Below, one piece after another: positions 44,364 to 54,668 of a DNA stretch of 64,000 nucleotides. A program made the translations under genes and the position numbers. The first letter of the stretch is position 1. The number at the start of each line of letters is the position of its first letter. The notes below the pieces were generated by a model. It worked only from the letters and a program-made list of their open reading frames with translations. It ran no database searches and was not told where the DNA came from. Source of the DNA: Septoria linicola (lineage: Eukaryota > Ascomycota > Dothideomycetes > Mycosphaerellales > Mycosphaerellaceae); the NCBI GenBank assembly GCA_024114885.1, contig CP099418.1, positions 5,208,001-5,272,000 on the forward strand. The letters run 5' to 3'.

Positions 44364-45970
44364 ATGGCGGTAAACTATGCTGAACGACTGGAAGCGTTCA
44401 GAAAGAGCGATACAGAGCGAGACGCATTGGTCGCTCAAGTACTTGCCGACTACGAGGAGCTAAAGAGTAAAGTCGATGAAATCACGGATGACTACAGGAA
44501 CGAAGTAGCTTCGCGACGAATGTGGCAGACCAAAGCAGCATCGAGCGAACGCGAACTCGAGCAGGCACTCACTTAACAGAAGCAAGTAGCGGTAAGCGCC
44601 TGATTTCTTTCTCTGCCTTTGCCAAGATGGTGGCACTAATATATGCCGAAGTCCTCTAGCGACTTCGCGGTAGTACTGATAGATGGCGACGGCGCGATCT
44701 TCTCTGATTACCTCTACGGAATGGGGAGAGACGGAGGTGCGGAAGTTGCTCACCAGCTGCACACCGAAGTACAGAGACATCTAAAGGCTATTTACCCCGA
44801 CTCGAACGTGGACGACTGGAACATGTGAGCAACTCATGACAGTACATCCATGATCACAGTACTGACATATCAATAGCGTTGTTCAAGTCGTGCTCAATCT
44901 AGGTGGGCTCGCAACCAAACTGCAGGGCTGTGGCATTGTGATGAACTCAAACGAAGTCCTAGCTTTCGCTCGATCGTTCGGTCTAGCCCAATTGATCTTC
45001 AGCTTCATCGATGTCGGCGGCGGCAAGGAGCGAGCGGACCACAAGCTGCGAGAACACTTGCGTCTGTACCTTCGCATCGCGCAATGCAAGCACGTCTTCT
45101 TCGCGCCTTGCCACGACAACGGTTATTTGCCAGTCCTAGAGTCCTACCGCAGGGAACACGGCAGCCGCATAACTCTAATTGAGACTCGGCCAGCTGAGCC
45201 AGGCTTTGTTGAGGTTGGTCTTTCGCGCATACAGATGCCCAGAATCTTCAGATCTGATAATCTGCCTGGAGGCCCAGTCAAGGCGATGCCCAATGTGATG
45301 CTGGACACAGCCACGAATCTGAGTAGATCGCCCACTGCCACAATGTCGCCACAACTCCAGAGGCCCACGACCAGGACACCATTGTCGATGCAAGCACACA
45401 GCGTCCCGTTCGTTCCCAGGGCACCGTCGCCAGCGCCATCCTCTGACTCCAACAGTTTCAGCACCTCTGGGATCATCGTGGGCCACGGTTGGCAAGAATG
45501 GCGCTTCCACAAAGACTATCAGCATTGCGCCCAAGAAGACAGCGACGCGCAAGTTCATCCTCGTCAACACCTACGATGAACGCATCGACATCGAACTCCC
45601 AAGAACCGATCCGGCCGCCGAGACTAGATTCGTGAAGCGCGCCGAGACTTTTGGAAAGCTTTGCAATTCATACCACTTGATGGGCAGATGTGAGCGCGGC
45701 GAGTACTGCGACTACTACCACGGCGAGAAAGTGGCCGGAGGGGAGAAGCTAGTGCTCATGCACAAAGCGCGGTCGTTGAGCTGTCCAAGCAAGTACACCT
45801 GTCGCGAAGCCATCTGCCCGTATGGACACCATTGCAAATTTGGCAAGATGTGCTATCTCGATCGTTGCTTCTTCGCGGATACGCACTCGATGGACCTCGA
45901 GGCGGCGAAGAAAGTCTATGAGGACGGCAGTGAGGAGTGGCTGCCCGCGTATCTTGAGAAGGCGCGCTGA
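44364..45970 (+). CDS. CCCH zinc-finger protein with N-terminal nuclease-like domain; in-frame TAA
   Basis: Reconstructed exons: 44364-44591, 44652-44824, 44877-45322 and 45456-45970. The N-terminus is a coiled coil (NYAERLEAFRKSDTERDALV, VASRRMWQTKAASSE). Next come a NYN/nuclease-like region (FAVVLIDGDGAIF; VVLNLGGLATKL; FSFIDVGGGKERADHKLREH; VFFAPCHDNGYLPVLE), a Pro/Ser linker, and a C-terminal CCCH pair (CNSYHLMGRCERGEYCDYYH; CREAICPYGHHCKFGKMC). This order matches a conserved filamentous-fungal family, probably RNA-binding. TAA at codon 71 (44574-44576) interrupts exon 1, six codons before its donor. Everything after it is intact and in phase, and an ATG at 44643 could restart in the DGDG domain. 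The last intron (133 nt, 45323-45455) is inferred from the need for a frame change and is less certain. Confidence 0.7.
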
Positions 45971-46062
45971 GAACAAGCCTGTCGACGTCTAAATTATCCT
46001 ATTAGAACAAACATGACTAGCTGCTTTAGCATATTTACAAGAAAGTATAATTACTTACAAGT

Positions 46063-47238
46063 CTATGACCTCTTTTTCTGCGAGGCATTTCTGTCGCCGA
46101 GAACTCGGACCAGGAACCCTCGCCAGGCGCTGCCCGCTTTTGCATCTGCGTCAACACCCACCATCTTGTCGAATACTCGCCCGCCATCAAGCATGTGACA
46201 CTCTTGCATGTCCAGCTTGAAGTTGCCATTGCCATCTATCCTTACATAGGCCATCTGGTCTCTTAGAAACATCCTCTTGACCTCCCTCTTGATTCCGGGC
46301 CACGTATTGATCAGACTCTGATTGAACCTCGACAACGCACTGCCCTCCTTCAAGTTGAGACTCCCATTGGCATATCTCTGAGTAAACGTCTCTGCACCTC
46401 GGATGTTCCAGGATGTGAACTGGATGTCTTGACTAGCAGTCGGCAGATTTCGATCCAGTGTGACTGCTCCAGGGTTGGCTTCGATAGTAGCACCAGATTT
46501 CACAAATGGCAGCACGGACTCGACTTCGATTTGAAGCTTCCAGGGTACACTCAAGCTACTGCGAGGGTTCATTGCCAGGTTTTGCTGAGTACGCACTGCA
46601 GTGATCGATTTGATGACTTTGAGTGGCGCGATGAGGATCACTGTGCCGAAAACCACCACGAAAACTGTCGATAGCCCGCCAACGGCCTTGATGAACCATG
46701 GGACCTTCGGAAGAGGGGAGTCCTCGGGTGGTTCTTTGATGAACATTTGCGCGTAGGTATAGGCGCCGATTAGAAGGAAGCAGCCCACGGCGTAGGAGCT
46801 GATGATAAACGCTCGGTGGCTTGGAGCGACGTAGAGGAGGACGCGGTCTTGCTTGGAGAAGCGCGTGGACATCCAGTCTGATGTTGATGGGCGAGGAGCG
46901 GGCGCGACTGCATGTGCCGGGGCCATTCTAGCAGGCAGTGAGGATGGCGGAGGCGCATTTGATGTACTTGAATGTGGCGCTGGCGGTGGAGCTGTTTGAG
47001 GTTTGGGCAGATCTTTGGCTTGTGGTTTTGGAGCTTGAGGTTGAGCGTTTCTGTACATTGTCTTGTTCTTGCCGCCTTGTTTTGATAATTGTGCTGCGAT
47101 GCTGAAGGGTCTTGATGATATGCCATTGACGAGCCCATATCGTGAGGTTGTGCAAGAAATCTGGAGTGGCTGCGCAGACAGAACCTGCTGTCGAATTGCA
47201 GGCGGCAGCCGTAGCAACAGGCGCATATTGCTCGCCAT
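46063..47238 (-). CDS. Mitochondrial inner-membrane-like protein, function unknown
   Basis: 391 residues from the ATG at 47238 (MASNMRLLLRLPPAIRQQVL); the frame extends upstream to 47370, but that stretch looks like 5' UTR. The first ~60 residues are basic and hydroxylated, an expected mitochondrial presequence (YGLVNGISSRPFSIAAQLSK). A Pro/Ala-rich linker follows, then two transmembrane helices (RAFIISSYAVGCFLLIGAYT; AVGGLSTVFVVVFGTVILIA) separated by a short loop with PEDSPLPKVPWF. A soluble C-terminal domain comes next (QDIQFTSWNIRGAETFTQRY, WPGIKREVKRMFLRDQMAYV). The layout is reminiscent of TMEM223/TMEM186-type mitochondrial proteins, but I do not claim orthology. It is divergent from pdx1 across 286 bp. 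Confidence 0.75.
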   Translation of the reverse strand: MASNMRLLLRLPPAIRQQVLSAQPLQISCTTSRYGLVNGISSRPFSIAAQLSKQGGKNKTMYRNAQPQAPKPQAKDLPKPQTAPPPAPHSSTSNAPPPSSLPARMAPAHAVAPAPRPSTSDWMSTRFSKQDRVLLYVAPSHRAFIISSYAVGCFLLIGAYTYAQMFIKEPPEDSPLPKVPWFIKAVGGLSTVFVVVFGTVILIAPLKVIKSITAVRTQQNLAMNPRSSLSVPWKLQIEVESVLPFVKSGATIEANPGAVTLDRNLPTASQDIQFTSWNIRGAETFTQRYANGSLNLKEGSALSRFNQSLINTWPGIKREVKRMFLRDQMAYVRIDGNGNFKLDMQECHMLDGGRVFDKMVGVDADAKAGSAWRGFLVRVLGDRNASQKKRS

Positions 47239-47524
47239 GATGAACGAGATGATCGCCAAGCTGCAACACTTGTTTTTAGTATGTGAGGTTGTCGACACGT
47301 GAAGACGCGGCGAAGGAAGTGAAAGCTTGCGGACTTGGAAGCAGCTCTCGGGCCGATTCGCAGACGACAATGTTGCGGATCAATCTCAATCTCTCAACAG
47401 CTCACCAGCACACTTTCCTCACCTGGCTGCACTGTCGACACTGCTGGACTGCTCTGTGCAGCTTGCTTCAATCCCTCTTCTGGTCCTGATCTGACAACGT
47501 GTCCGAGTCGAAAGTTCGCTAAAA
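47239..47524. promoter_or_regulatory. Bidirectional promoter between two mitochondrial genes
   Basis: 286 bp separate the start codons of the divergent mitochondrial membrane protein and pdx1. No core element is obvious. Shared control is inference from geometry and from both products being mitochondrial. Confidence 0.45.
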
Positions 47525-48826
47525 ATGTCCGGAGTGGTTCATGTAGCGCGAGCTTCAGCGCGCATTGCGAGCAGGTATGCCCCGAGCAATGCTGCGAGGA
47601 GGAGCTTCCATGTCTCTCAGCGAGATGCGGCCGCGCAGAACTACACCATGCCTGCGCTATCGCCGACCATGACGGAGGGAAACATCGCCAAATGGAACCT
47701 CAAAGAGGGCGACTCATACACGGCCGGAGATGTCATCCTGGAGATCGAGACGGACAAGGCGACAATGGATGTCGAGGCGCAAGAAGATGGAGTTCTGTTC
47801 AAGATCATGAAGGAAGCGGGTAGCAAGGGCGTGAAAGTTGGAGCTCGGATAGCAGTCACTGCTGAGCAAGATGATGACCTCAAGAGCCTCGAGGTGCCTG
47901 CGGACGAAGGTGCGCCAGCACAGAAAACAGAGAGCAAGAAAGAAACCACGGCACCGAAGCAGGAGAGCAAGCCAGCAGAGCCAGAGCAGAAGCAAGATGC
48001 CCCTGTGGCAACACAACAAGCAGGCCAGGAAGGCAAGAAGCTCGGAGCTTCTAACACGAGGAAATACCCTCTATATCCTTCGGTCGAAACCCTGCTGCAC
48101 CAGAACGGACTTTCAGCCAAAGATGCAGAGAGTATTCAAGCTACCGGACCGGGCGGTCGTCTTCTGAAGGGAGATGTTCTAGCGTATCTCGGAAGGATCA
48201 ACAAGGACTACCCAGCAGAGGCATCTAAGCGGTTGGCGAAGCTTGCTCACCTGGACTTGAGCAACATACAACTCGCGAAGAAGGCCGAGACAAAGCCCGA
48301 AAACAAGGCTGCTGAGAAGCAGGCTGCACCAGAACTACCCAAAGAGACTGAGATTGCCATCCCAATCTCACTTTCGCAAGTGATCGCTACGCAGAAGCGT
48401 GTTAGAGACACCCTGGACATCCACCTCCCACTCTCAACATTCATCGCACGAGCATCTGAGCTTGCCAATGAGGATCTGCCCCTCGACAAACGACGAAAGC
48501 CCACCGCAGACGAACTGTTCAACTCTATCATCGGTCTCGACCAAGTCGCAGGCTCAAAGAGAGGCGCTTTCTTCCCACAAATTACCGGACTCAGCACGCC
48601 CTCTCTCCTCAAGACCAAGCCAACCAAGAAGTCCGACATTATCGACCTACTCGCGCCAAAGCCAAAGAAGCAGCCAGTCCTTCCTGCTTCTGTTGCAGCT
48701 GGCATCTCCACCAGCGACAACATCTTTTCTGTAGTCGCGAAAGATGGCGAGGAGTCGAGAGCGACAGAGTACCTGGAGCGATTGAAGCTAGTGCTCGAGA
48801 AGGAGCCAGGGCGGCTTGTTCTGTGA
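47525..48826 (+). CDS. pdx1: Pyruvate dehydrogenase complex E3-binding protein (protein X)
   Basis: Intronless, 433 residues. A mitochondrial presequence (MSGVVHVARASARIASRYAP, RRSFHVSQRDA) leads to a lipoyl domain (MPALSPTMTEGNIAKWNLKE; EIETDKATMDVEAQEDGVLF, with the DKA lysine) at about 40-115. A Lys/Glu/Gln-rich linker and a peripheral-subunit-binding domain follow (YPSVETLLHQNGLSAKDAES; GPGGRLLKGDVLAYLGRI, about 180-225). The C-terminal part is short and lacks the HxxxDG acyltransferase motif of E2, as in fungal protein X, which docks dihydrolipoamide dehydrogenase (E3) onto the complex. It ends soon after YLERLKLVLEKEPGRLVL. Confidence 0.93.
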   Translation: MSGVVHVARASARIASRYAPSNAARRSFHVSQRDAAAQNYTMPALSPTMTEGNIAKWNLKEGDSYTAGDVILEIETDKATMDVEAQEDGVLFKIMKEAGSKGVKVGARIAVTAEQDDDLKSLEVPADEGAPAQKTESKKETTAPKQESKPAEPEQKQDAPVATQQAGQEGKKLGASNTRKYPLYPSVETLLHQNGLSAKDAESIQATGPGGRLLKGDVLAYLGRINKDYPAEASKRLAKLAHLDLSNIQLAKKAETKPENKAAEKQAAPELPKETEIAIPISLSQVIATQKRVRDTLDIHLPLSTFIARASELANEDLPLDKRRKPTADELFNSIIGLDQVAGSKRGAFFPQITGLSTPSLLKTKPTKKSDIIDLLAPKPKKQPVLPASVAAGISTSDNIFSVVAKDGEESRATEYLERLKLVLEKEPGRLVL

Positions 48827-49185
48827 TTCCGATCGATGTATGTGACCGTTGTGGCAAAGACTCGGAAGCGAGGCGTTAGGGATAGAAAGGGCCAATAAGC
48901 TGGCATGACATGTATCAACTATGAAAGAGCTCATTCGGAGAAAGCAAGCTGTGGCTTTATTTCGTGTATGCGAGTTGATCCGAATCACATCATCTCTCCT
49001 CTGGGCGAATTGACATTTCACGCCATGAATATTGCATGAAATTTCGGCACGCATGAGCTTACGAGAGTACCCAGGAATTTGACCTGCACGCAATCCTACA
49101 AAGTCATCCACATCATGTAGTGCCATAAGACCTTTCCTGCTCCTCCTCTATCAAACCGCCAAGCATATCCACCTGGAATCACCAC
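48827..49185. other. Intergenic region, convergent
   Basis: Lies between the 3' ends of pdx1 and the propeller gene. Nothing recognised. Confidence 0.6.
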
Positions 49186-50250
49186 TCAAGCATGATCAAT
49201 CAACGACGGCCCCGCCTCAATCTCATAACTGAAAATATAATTCGGCCCTTCCGCCATCAACCCATCTGCTCCAGGCCTCATCTGCGAAGCCGGCAACCAT
49301 AACTTCTTGTCGGGAGTAATCCACATCAAATCCGTCCACACCAACGCATCATCCTGCACTAGAATCGTCGCTCGTCCCTCGGGGGTGATTTTCCAGATGG
49401 CGAGGAGGTTCGTATCGCTGATGTAAATGTTCCCATTGGCGTCGATGGTTGAGCCGCCGGTGCTGGGAGTCGGGGCGAAGGCAGTGGCATAGGTGCCGAG
49501 AGAGGCGGCGAGCGTGTTGTTGTGCAGGCTTGCGTCGACGAGAGAGGTTTCGATGCGGTAGAGGCCGCCGTTGCAGGGCTGGTAGTAGAGGTATTTTCCA
49601 TCAGGGGAAACTTCCATTTGGTCGAGGCCGACAGAGAGAGTGCTTTCTTCTCCGCCGTAGCCTGGAACGAGGGTGCCGTTGTAGGACATGGGGAAGTAGG
49701 CTTGTGCTGATGGGTCGTCGACGAGGACACGAACGCTGGAGCTGGTGGCTAGGTCGAGGACGAGGAGCGCGCCGGCTGTGTCGCTGAGATATGCGATGGT
49801 ATTGTTGGCGTTGAAGCGTACATCGTCATAGCCGCTATCAAGGTAGTACACCTTGTCGACCTCATCTGTGGTCAAGTTTACGGCGACCAGCTTGGTGGGG
49901 CCATTGATGCCAGTCGAGCCTCCGTCCACTAGCCAGTAGCGACCATCGGGGCCAATGCGAGCTCCGTCAATGCTGACAAAGGTCGTTCGTGGATCGGAGC
50001 TGGAGTTGTTTGTATCGTAGGAATTCCAAGCTGCGTTGGGATACAGGGATGTGGCGTTGTCGGAGAGTAGCTCTACTGCTATCGGCGGTAATGTGGTGGA
50101 GTATCGCTGGGAGAGGAATCTTCTGCCATCGGTAGAGATGCTGATTCCTTGTGTTGCTTTGTCCAACGAGAGTTCAAGCTTGAGCCCAGGAGCAAATGCT
50201 GAGACGAGTAGAGGAAGAGCAGCGACTGCCAGGTTGTGAAGGGAGTGCAT
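49186..50250 (-). CDS. Secreted major-royal-jelly/yellow-like beta-propeller protein
   Basis: Intronless, 354 residues. The signal peptide is MHSLHNLAVAALPLLVSAFA. Propeller-like repeats follow: GISISTDGRRFLSQRYSTT, FVSIDGARIGPDGRYWLVDG, KLVAVNLTTDEVDKVYYLDS, DDVRFNANNTIAYLSDTAGA, GLDQMEVSPDGKYLYYQPC and GGSTIDANGNIYISDTNLLA. The pattern fits the fungal branch of the MRJP/yellow family (PF03022), whose members are secreted six-bladed propellers of mostly unknown activity. Several N-glycosylation sequons are present. SMP-30/gluconolactonase-like folds are the main alternative. Confidence 0.82.
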   Translation of the reverse strand: MHSLHNLAVAALPLLVSAFAPGLKLELSLDKATQGISISTDGRRFLSQRYSTTLPPIAVELLSDNATSLYPNAAWNSYDTNNSSSDPRTTFVSIDGARIGPDGRYWLVDGGSTGINGPTKLVAVNLTTDEVDKVYYLDSGYDDVRFNANNTIAYLSDTAGALLVLDLATSSSVRVLVDDPSAQAYFPMSYNGTLVPGYGGEESTLSVGLDQMEVSPDGKYLYYQPCNGGLYRIETSLVDASLHNNTLAASLGTYATAFAPTPSTGGSTIDANGNIYISDTNLLAIWKITPEGRATILVQDDALVWTDLMWITPDKKLWLPASQMRPGADGLMAEGPNYIFSYEIEAGPSLIDHA

Positions 50251-50944
50251 GGCTATTGTAGCTCGTGGTGAGTAACTTTGTTGAGTCTGCTTTGGACATG
50301 GCTACTGCAAGTCATTTTATATCTTCAAGTACGATGTCTGTTCTCTCGAGCCGCGCGTCTGTTGCTTAGAATGGTCCACAATATCATAAGATCTGGCAAG
50401 TGCGTGCCATTTTCTGTTCGTTTTGTTCTCTATCCGGCCTCGGCCGATGGCATTCGGAAAGCGCTAAGAGCGCAGTATGCTTCCAGAGTAGGTCCTAGTG
50501 TCTGATGCTAGACGTGCTATGAGGTCAACATCAGTGCTGTAGCAGGCCACCTGCCATGAGGCATGCTGTGGTCAAGAGAAGTGGACAATGGCTGAGACCA
50601 TGACAGATATCGCCGTCAGGGAAACTACTCAAGCGCAGGGTCGACATCCCACAAGTCGCATGTTGGGTTCTACGGATCCAGCAGCAGTGTTCGACCCTCT
50701 TGAAATCGCCACGCTAGTCTGATGAGCTTTATCATCTGCATGTCGAAGGACACAGGAGCGAGGTGAGGCAGACGGACTAACTTACCTGAGCTTAATCCCT
50801 GCGGGTCTTGGCAGGTCGAGTTAAGGACAGCTTCGCCCAAGCATACGCAACCTCGCAACAGCTCGCAGTTCTGATGGACAGCAGTGCTGGCACTCCTTGA
50901 ACACGGCCTTTCTCCATCCCGACCACGCCATTGACAACCTGATC
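50251..50944. other. Intergenic region between divergent propeller gene and stt3
   Basis: No supported gene. Upstream DNA of two divergent genes; short frames only. Confidence 0.55.
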
Positions 50945-53411
50945 ATGGCGGTCTCCGATGGCACTCAGCCTCTGCCGGGCGCCGACTTCTTCCTGAAGGG
51001 CGAAAGTGGGCGCAACACTCGCGGTCTCTTGAGATTCCTCATTCTGCTCACCATTGCCGCCGCCGCGGTCGCCGCTCGACTCTTCTCCGTCATCCGTTTC
51101 GAGAGCATCATCCACGAGTGTCAGTCAGCTATGCAAGAGGCAGAATACTACACTCGGAACACAGTGCTAACGGTACACCATCAGTCGACCCATGGTTCAA
51201 CTTCCGCGCAACAAAATATCTCATCTCCAATGGCTTCTATGATTTCTGGGATTGGTTTGATGACCGTAAGAGAAGATCGAAAAGCGGTCATGTGCTACAG
51301 TAACTGACAATGGCATCTTGCAGGAACATGGCATCCACTTGGGCGTGTCACTGGTGGCACTCTTTACCCAGGCCTCATGGTCACCTCCGGCGTCATCTAC
51401 CACATCCTTCGATGCCTCACTCTGCCCGTCGATATTCGAAACATCTGTGTGTTGCTCGCGCCGGGCTTCTCGGGCCTGACAGCACTCGCATCGTACCTTT
51501 TCACCTCCGAGATGAGCGACAGTCCCTCAGCCGGTCTCCTGGCGGCCATCTTCATGGGCATTGCACCAGGATACATCAGCAGAAGTGTTGCAGGATCATA
51601 CGATAACGAGGCAATTGCCATCTTCCTCTTGGTCTTCACGTTCTACCTGTGGATCAAGGCAGTCAAGGTTGGCAGCATCATGTGGGCAGGACTATGTGCT
51701 CTGTTCTACGGATACATGGTCAGCGCATGGGGAGGCTACGTCTTCATCACGAACTTGCTGCCGCTTCACGCGTTCGTGCTTATCCTCATGGGACGCTTCA
51801 GCCCACGACTGTATGTGAGCTACACGACCTGGTACGCCTTGGGCACGTTGGCTAGTATGCAGATTCCATTCGTCGGCTTCCTGCCAGTCAGGAGCAGCGA
51901 CCATATGGCTGCACTTGGTATCTTCGGACTCATCCAGCTGGTCGGATTCGCCGAGTACATTCGTTCTCAGCTGCCCTCGAAGCAATTCCAGACCCTTCTT
52001 TGGGCATCTGTTTTCATCGTCTTTGGTGTTGCATTCGGTGGGTTGGTTCTGCTCACCGTGTCGGGCACCATTGCGCCATGGAGCGGTCGTTTCTATTCTC
52101 TGTGGGATACTGGCTATGCGAAGATTCACATTCCGATCATTGCTTCTGTGTCTGAGCATCAGCCTACAGCATGGCCGGCATTCTTCTTCGATCTGAACAT
52201 GCTCATCTGGCTCTTCCCGGCCGGCGTGTACATGTGCTTCCGCACACTCAAGGATGAGCAGGTCTTCATCGTCATCTACGCTGTATTGGCCAGCTACTTC
52301 GCAGGTGTCATGGTGCGTCTAATGCTCACACTGACCCCAATCGTCTGTGTCGCCGCAGCTATTGCTCTCAGCCAAATTTTGGACACATTCCTTGTTGCCA
52401 ACCAGCCAAACGATCCAGCAGAAGGCCAGGCCAATGGTAGCACCAAAGCACCTGCCGCCTCCAAGGACAAACTGGCTTCGGTCATCCCAGAGGCGCTTCG
52501 CTCAACGAAGGCTCCGCTTGTCGGCATCTACAGCTACCTTTCCAAATCTCTGGTCACCGGTGCCATCACAACATACCTGCTCCTTTTCGTGCTCCACTGC
52601 ACTTGGGTGACCTCAAATGCATACTCCTCGCCATCCGTTGTGCTGGCTTCGAGACTTCCAGATGGTAGCCAGCACATCATCGATGATTACCGTGAGGCCT
52701 ACTACTGGCTTCGCCAAAACACTAAGCAGGACGCCAAGGTCATGTCTTGGTGGGACTATGGCTACCAAATTGGTGGCATGGCAGACAGGCCGACATTGGT
52801 TGACAACAACACCTGGAACAACACACACATCGCCACTGTCGGAAAGGCAATGTCGAGCAGGGAAGAGGTCTCCTACCCCATCATGAAGCAACACGAGGTC
52901 GATTACGTCCTGGTTGTGTTCGGTGGTCTGTTGGGCTACTCCGGAGACGACATCAACAAGTTCTTGTGGATGGTCAGAATTGCTGAGGGTGAGTGAAGAA
53001 TGTTCGGATCCAGGAATGACACTGCTAATCTCTTGCACAGGCATCTGGCCAGATGAGGTCAAGGAGCGCGACTTCTTCACTGCTCGTGGCGAGTACCGTG
53101 TTGACGACGAGGCCACGCCCACCATGAGGAACTCGCTCATGTACAAGATGAGCTATTACAACTACAACTCCCTGTTCCCAGCAGGTCAAGCCACTGACCG
53201 TGTACGTGGCTCCAAATTGCCCGCTGCTGGACCAGAACTTTCAACACTTGAGGAAGCCTTTACCAGCGAGAACTGGATCATCAGAATTTACAAGGTCAAG
53301 GACTATGACAACCTTGGCCGAAGCCATCAAGAAGCGACAGCCTTTGACAAGGGCAACAAGAGAAAGAAGGCAGGCAAGCGCAAGGGACCGCGCGTGCTCA
53401 GAGTAGACTGA
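50945..53411 (+). CDS. stt3: Oligosaccharyltransferase catalytic subunit STT3
   Basis: Exons 50945-51119, 51185-51265, 51324-52988 and 53041-53411; introns of 65, 58 and 52 nt with CTAAC/CTGAC/CTAAT branches; 763 residues. STT3 transfers the lipid-linked glycan to Asn-X-Ser/Thr in the ER. The first splice creates the catalytic-loop sequence FDPWFNFRATKYL, and the second gives RTWHPLGRVTGGTLYPGLM. The multi-spanning membrane part contains SVAGSYDNEAIAIFLLVFTF and SEHQPTAWPAFFFDL. The lumenal domain has the family signature WWDYG (about 561-565) and the DNNTWNNTHIATVGKAM block. The C-terminus is basic (KRKKAGKRKGPR). Length matches fungal STT3. Confidence 0.96.
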
Positions 53412-53594
53412 GAAGCGCCTCTGGATAACATATAGAGAACAGAATAGACTTCAATGTATTGTCTTGCCAAGATCTGAGGCTCTGCACATGCGATTAAGCC
53501 CCTCCACATCCGACCCCGCCAAAGCATCTTTCGTTTCTAAACCATCAACATACGTTCCTCGAACAACGATTCAATTGCGTCTATCTTGCCCATC

Positions 53595-54290
53595 ATGGCA
53601 GATACAGCATCAGCAACCGACCTGCAGCCTCCTCGCAAGGTTATCTACTGCGGAGTCTGCACTCTGCCTCCGGAAGTAGGTACGACGCCTAGCACCACCA
53701 CCATCAACCACCACTACCTCTCCTGCCCAACACCCTCAACATCCCCCTCTCCCTCAAACCCGCTAACCTCTCACCCCTCCCACCAGTACTGTGAATTCGG
53801 CGGGACCACCAAAAAATGCTCCGAATGGCTCTCCACCGCCTACCCAACCCTGCACTCCCAACTCTACTCCGAATCCGCACTCTCCGCCAACCTCTCGACC
53901 CTCTCCGTCGACGCCCAAAAACGCGCAGACAAAGACGCCGCGAAAAAAGCCGCCAAAGCCGAAGCAGCCGAAGCCCGCGACGCCGAGAAACGCGCCGCGT
54001 CCAAAATCACCATCAAGCGCGTGGAGCGCAACAAGCGGAAATACGTGACGGAAATCTCAGGCCTCGAAGCATTTGGCTTGGAATTGAAGAAAGTTGCAAA
54101 GGAGTTTGGCAAGAAGTTCGCGACGGGGAGTAGTGTGACTAAGACGGCGAGTGGAGGGGAAGAGATTACGGTGCAAGGAGATGTGGCGGATGATGTGCAG
54201 GATTGGTTGTTGGAGAATCATGAGAGTATTCCCGAGGACAATATTGAGATTGTGGAGGATAAGAAGAAGAAGAGTGCGCCGCAGGTGTAG
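53595..54290 (+). CDS. tma22: Translation machinery-associated protein 22 (DENR)
   Basis: Exons 53595-53675 and 53787-54290; 111-nt intron (GTAGGT, GCTAAC branch, CCACCAG); 194 residues. Splicing yields KVIYCGVCTLPPE joined to YCEFGGTTKKCSEWLSTAYP, the N-terminal zinc-binding region of DENR. A charged linker follows, then the SUI1-like domain (SKITIKRVERNKRKYVTEIS; ELKKVAKEFGKKFATGSSVT; EEITVQGDVADDVQDWLLEN). With Tma20/MCT-1 it recycles 40S subunits and helps reinitiation. The intron is a multiple of three without stops, so intron retention would insert 37 residues. The gene starts 183 bp after stt3. Confidence 0.93.
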   Translation: MADTASATDLQPPRKVIYCGVCTLPPEVGTTPSTTTINHHYLSCPTPSTSPSPSNPLTSHPSHQYCEFGGTTKKCSEWLSTAYPTLHSQLYSESALSANLSTLSVDAQKRADKDAAKKAAKAEAAEARDAEKRAASKITIKRVERNKRKYVTEISGLEAFGLELKKVAKEFGKKFATGSSVTKTASGGEEITVQGDVADDVQDWLLENHESIPEDNIEIVEDKKKKSAPQV

Positions 54291-54668
54291 ATTGCCCGGT
54301 GGAGAGGGTTCGGCAGATCTCGGGGAGCGGTTTGTGTTGCAGCATGGCGGAGGCGTAGCGGGTTCGAGTGTCTTACGAGCTGGCATGAGAAGAGATGATG
54401 AAATGCTGTAACCGTGCAGCGGAATAGAAAGTACAGAATGGAGCAGTTATGCTTCCTGTTCGTCTTACATACTAGAGCGGACATCTACGAAATTGTCCTT
54501 GACAAAACTCCTCGGGCTCCCTCGCTTTATCGCTCGTCTATCCAAGAAAACAACAAACAGGTGGTATCTCAACACGCCAGAGAGAGACAAGAAGGTCTGG
54601 TATCCTATCGACAATCTATCATTTTCCCAAGGTCAAAGAATGCACCTGATCAAAGCCAAGCTTTACTG
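54291..54668. other. Intergenic region, convergent
   Basis: Between the 3' ends of tma22 and mps1. Nothing recognised. Confidence 0.6.

Noticed and set aside
54349..54390. GGTTCGAG-type T-loop-like motif suggesting a tRNA
   Set aside because: No acceptor stem, D-arm or anticodon arm can be folded around it; it lies in the tma22 3' flank.
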